This document shows, in pieces, positions 60,400 to 64,000 of a DNA stretch of 64,000 nt. The stretch lies in the NCBI GenBank assembly GCA_021234155.1, contig JAJEKV010000109.1:1793066-1857065 (forward strand), in the 5' to 3' direction. A program made the position numbers and the translations under genes. Source of the DNA: Isoetes taiwanensis (Eukaryota > Streptophyta > Lycopodiopsida > Isoetales > Isoetaceae). The notes under the pieces are model-generated. The model was not told the origin of the DNA, did no database searches, and saw nothing but the letters and a program-made list of their open reading frames with translations. Numbering within the stretch: position 1 is the stretch's first letter; each line of letters opens with the position of its first letter.

Positions 60400-63300
60400 T
60401 GAATAGAAAGCAAGGGCAACATGTTGTTGCCAATACCTTTTAGGTGCACAATGTTGATAGGGTTCACCACCCTCTTCCGGCCATCAGCAATATCCTTCAG
60501 CCAATATGAATCCTTGCCACCGGTCCCTATTACTTCAAATGGTCCCTCCCAAAGATTTTCAATTTTGTTGCCATATCTTCCTTGCTTTGTTCCACTTTAA
60601 CACTAACTCTCCTTCTTTCAAGACTCCTTCGAATTTATGTGCTTTGAAGGTCAAGTATATCCTTGGCCTTTTTCCTTATTATTGCATTCTCAAATCATAT
60701 CTATGCTCCCTGTCGCATCAATCTCACAACTGTCTTTAGAGCATTATCCATTTCCAAATTTATCCGATAGGGCCACCCGAGTGATGGAAGCTCTAACTCA
60801 TAGGCACACGATTCTATCCCATACACCAAACTGAAAGGGTGTGCTTTGTAGCCACTTTGATGGTAGTCCGCATGCCCAAAGTGCATCATGAAAGTTTCAA
60901 ATGCCAATCCTTTCTTGAAATAATCGATGGTCTTTCGTGATTGACTTGAGAGTCTTATTGGTTGACTCGCCTCGCCATTTCGAGGGTAATAGGATGAACC
61001 TTGGTGTGTTTGACTTTCGTGGTGGCTAGAAGTAATGCAATCGGGTGGTTGATGAATTGGTCATCCCTATCGTAAAACAATTTTGAAAGGGATACCAAAT
61101 TCACAAATATTTTCATGTAGAAACCTTTGGCAAGAGCTTGGGCATTGGCTTCTTCTCAAAGGAATTGCCTCGCCATTTGGTAAAGTAATCAAAGGGCAAC
61201 CAATATAAACCGTGTTGAGCTGAGGAAGGTGGGTCTATGGGGCCTATAAAACCAAATACCCACATTTGAAAAGGTCCAGGAAATTATAAGCAACCGGTTG
61301 CAAAGGTTCTTTGCCAAAATCTGCATTTGTGGCAGCATTTTATATTTATAACAATCCTTAAAGAGAGAGGCCAAAGTATCCCAGACCTTAAAATCTTTTT
61401 TGCTGTTGTGGTCTCGCTGCAAAGTGTCCTCCACAAACTCCCTCATGACACGCCCTCAATTATCATTCTAGCCTCTTCCCTATCCACACATCTCAGCAAG
61501 ACCTTTCCCTTGTCAGCCTTTGCATATGATCCCTTCAATTAGACCGAACTTGCATTTGTCCTTAAATTTCCTTTCTTGATCGCCACTCAAGTTCTTAGGT
61601 AACTCATTGCTTTCCAAATAGTTTTGGCGTCAAATTGCCAATCAATGTTTTCTCGCATCAACAGATCAAGTTTGTTAGATTGTCATCAACACACAAAACC
61701 ATCTTGATCTTCATGCTCAAACAACACAAGTGGAAGGTAGGAGTCGATTCTCGATCAACTTTTTACCTTTTTACAAAGAATATTATCAAGGTTTGGATCT
61801 TACAAGCCCATCTCGACAATTTGGCCTTGGGTCGCTGCAAACAGGGAGTGAAAAAGGATTTTGCCCTCATGAGCACTTGCACCGATTGTTTTGCGTAAGA
61901 TGTCCTTGCCTTCTATCAAAACATCGTGGTCGCCGCACTTTCTCCAACCTCGATACCTAATCTCAAAGATCGCATCCACATCTTGCTTGCAAAAGTAATC
62001 ACATGATCCCCTTGTAACAAAGGCCACACCAATTGCTTTGTCACACCCATGTAAGCTTTGAAGGGCTTCTCTAGATCAGGAGAGGTTTTAAAGGTGTGGA
62101 TAGATTTGCAAATGGCATCAATGATTTTGTCAAAAGAATTTTTGCATTGCTCATCCCAATCTACTAGGATGTGTTTGCTTTCACTTGGAGAACTTCCAAC
62201 CTTTGTGAGACCGAGATTGGGCTTATGGTGGGGAAAAATGAGGGACATACATTCTCAAGAAGTTGGTCATCCCTTTGAAGCTCTTAACCGCTTTGAGGGT
62301 TTTTGGAGGTGTCAATTTCCTTAGGGCTTCAATCTATCACGATATTTGAATTCTCGTCAGACACTACATGCCCAAGCAATTCCCTTGATGACAAAAACAC
62401 ACTTTTGGGTTCAAACTCACTCCCCTACACAAGTCAAACAACATGGTTAGCATATCAAATGTCTTTCCGTAGGAAGTTCCCAAACAAAGATCATCTAAAA
62501 AACACGAAAATGTTAGTCGGGCATTTCTTTAAAAATTGCATCCATGGCTCGAATGCTGCGTACATCAAATCCAAATGGCATTCTTTTCATGGCAAATGTT
62601 CCCCAAGGTGTGATAAATGAAGTTTTTGTCGATCACCTCCTTGATGCTTATCCATTAAAACCTCAAAGCCATCTAAGAATGAGTAAATTTTTTACCCGCT
62701 ACAAAGATGCAACACCTCCTCCAAATGGCAAAGGTAACAATCTTTGACAAGTAGCTTGTTTAAATCTCTATAGTCTATGCAGATTCTAATGGCCTTTGTT
62801 TTTCTTTTTCAATGTGAACAATGCATAGCAGCCACTGTGGTTCACAATTTCTTTAATCACACCCGTGATCTTTCATTTTGTATAATTCTTCCTTGATTAT
62901 TCTAATAGAGAAGCATTGATTCTTCTTAGCTTTGTATGATGTGTTTCATACTCCCTTTATTTTGATTTCAAATTCACAATGTTTTTTTGTCAATTCCCAC
63001 CAGCTCATCATAATCCCAAGCAAAGACATCCTTCCAATCATCAAAAAATTTGGTCACCAAAGCATTATCCTCTCTCCAACAAATCTCCAAATATATAACA
63101 CCCTATCTAGACCCTTCTTATTGACCTTGACTTCCCTCACCGGGCTTGTCTTCACTTGCATCGATTACCGTGATGGGGTATAGTCCAGTGTCTTTTCCTC
63201 AAGTTCCTCCTCTTGAATTGCTCCTCACCAAATGTCTCCAAAGAGTAATTCTCAAGACAATGAGTTCCGCTTTTCTACCCATTCTCGCTCCCTTGAACAT

Positions 63301-64000
63301 GGCAGTAGTTCCTGTGCATCAAAATCCTTCCGGGCCCTCCAACATGGCTTGACTTTGAGCTGCAACATGTCCTCTCATTCTTGGCCCGACATTCTCGACA
63401 TTTTCATTACATTTTAGCCGAGGAGAGTCCCAAAGATGATCAACAACATTCCTGATGTTTAGATTTTTTGGCCTCTTTGAAGACCCGTGAATCAATGCCT
63501 TATATTCCGCCATATTAGAAGTGACATTAGGATAAATTTTTCCTACTTTAGCCAAAGAACCGCTTGAGGCATCCTTGAGAATAAAGCAGCAGGAAGATGC
63601 CACATTAAGCCTTTTGAAACACCACCATCAAAACCATAAATACAAAATTGCTCAACCCGGGTTGAAGCCAACCCTTTGAGATTTTATTAGACCCCAACTC
63701 CCCATCTATCCAGCCCAAATTCTCCACATGGATGTGATATATCAACATTTCTTCAATGAAATTCATGCTTTCAAATCCTCCTAACTTATTATACAATGTT
63801 ACCTTTTTCACATTTGAGATGGTACATTCTCCTTTGACCACACACAAGTTTAGCATCTACCGGGAGAAAGCCACCTTCCAAAAGTAAGTCATAAGACCGA
63901 CGTATCCCCTATTCCCTTCAAAAGCAACCACCACAAAGTTAGCTGCAACCATTACTCCTTCTTCAACATCAGCACATGTAACTGAACGAAGTACACTGAT
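60400..64000 (-). pseudogene. Ty3/gypsy pol polyprotein, degenerate, runs off the right edge
   Basis: In coding order on the minus strand: an unassigned segment (64000-63670); an RNase H-like domain at about 63655-63420 (YGFDGGVSKG with the first Asp, NMAEYKALIHG with the Glu); a linker and RT N-terminus (KKHCEFEIKIKG, SYKAKKNQCFSI, near 62990-62890); RT fingers/palm (FITPWGTFAMKRMPFGF, about 62630-62570); RT-linked RNase H (PDLEKPFKAY, DHVITFASKM, 62130-61960; the first Asp is lost in YMGVT); integrase zinc/core region (DCYKYKM...SSTRFILVAL, 61350-61190); integrase C-terminal part (HPFSLVYGIES, 60840-60800, and LWEGPFEVIG, ADGRKRVVNPINIVHLKRYW, about 60545-60420). Frameshifts and stops occur throughout. 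gag is not visible and presumably lies beyond 64000. It is clearly an inactive Ty3/gypsy relic. Confidence 0.85.

Noticed and set aside
60506-63417. Numerous plus-strand frames of 60-105 codons
   Set aside because: They are antisense shadows of the minus-strand gypsy pol, whose RT and integrase motifs are clear.

Overview
This window looks like plant nuclear DNA (Viridiplantae, probably a land plant) from a large, transposon-rich genome. The two recognisable host genes are plant-type: a complete two-exon ARL5-class small GTPase (12745-13660, +) and an LSD1/LOL-type zinc-finger gene with at least six exons (27529-25619, -). Both use spliceosomal GT-AG introns. I see no bacterial-style operons, rRNA, intact tRNA or CRISPR array. 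Nothing seen here fixes the clade within plants.

Layout. 1-6.9 kb: a 15-bp minisatellite with a 167-bp higher-order period, a fragment resembling a MULE end, and a ~430-bp tandem duplication carrying two copies of an unidentified exon-like frame. 6.99-11.0 kb: a degenerate MULE DNA transposon (minus strand) with DDE transposase and SWIM zinc finger, flanked by GTGGTTT-rich AT-rich arms and carrying a striking 29-bp palindromic minisatellite. 11.69-12.04 kb: a MITE-like element. 12.6-13.7 kb: the ARL5 gene. 18.8-20.5 kb: a decayed, intron-containing tyrosine recombinase that looks like a Crypton (DUF3504-type) transposase. 25.6-27.5 kb: the LSD1-like gene.

30.07-33.45 kb: the 3' part of a LINE, and an opposite-strand copy of the same LINE tail linked to two tRNA-like T-arm sequences. 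34.195-37.550 kb: a young, complete, non-autonomous LTR retrotransposon with near-identical LTRs and a perfect 5-bp target-site duplication. 39.69-42.53 kb: a 5'-truncated LINE of the same family, with endonuclease tail and reverse transcriptase. 47.95-57.1 kb: a decayed 9-kb LTR retrotransposon on the minus strand with ~1.5-kb LTRs, next to an older orphan primer-binding site and a SINE cluster. 60.4-64.0 kb: Ty3/gypsy pol on the minus strand, running off the right edge, with an extra RNase H-like domain upstream of the reverse transcriptase.

The rest is intergenic DNA without a supported gene, but it holds many local tandem duplications of 34-90 bp. The most unusual item is the Crypton-like recombinase. 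Next are the LINE/SINE family with a shared 3' end and changing microsatellite tails, and the 29-bp palindromic array in the MULE.
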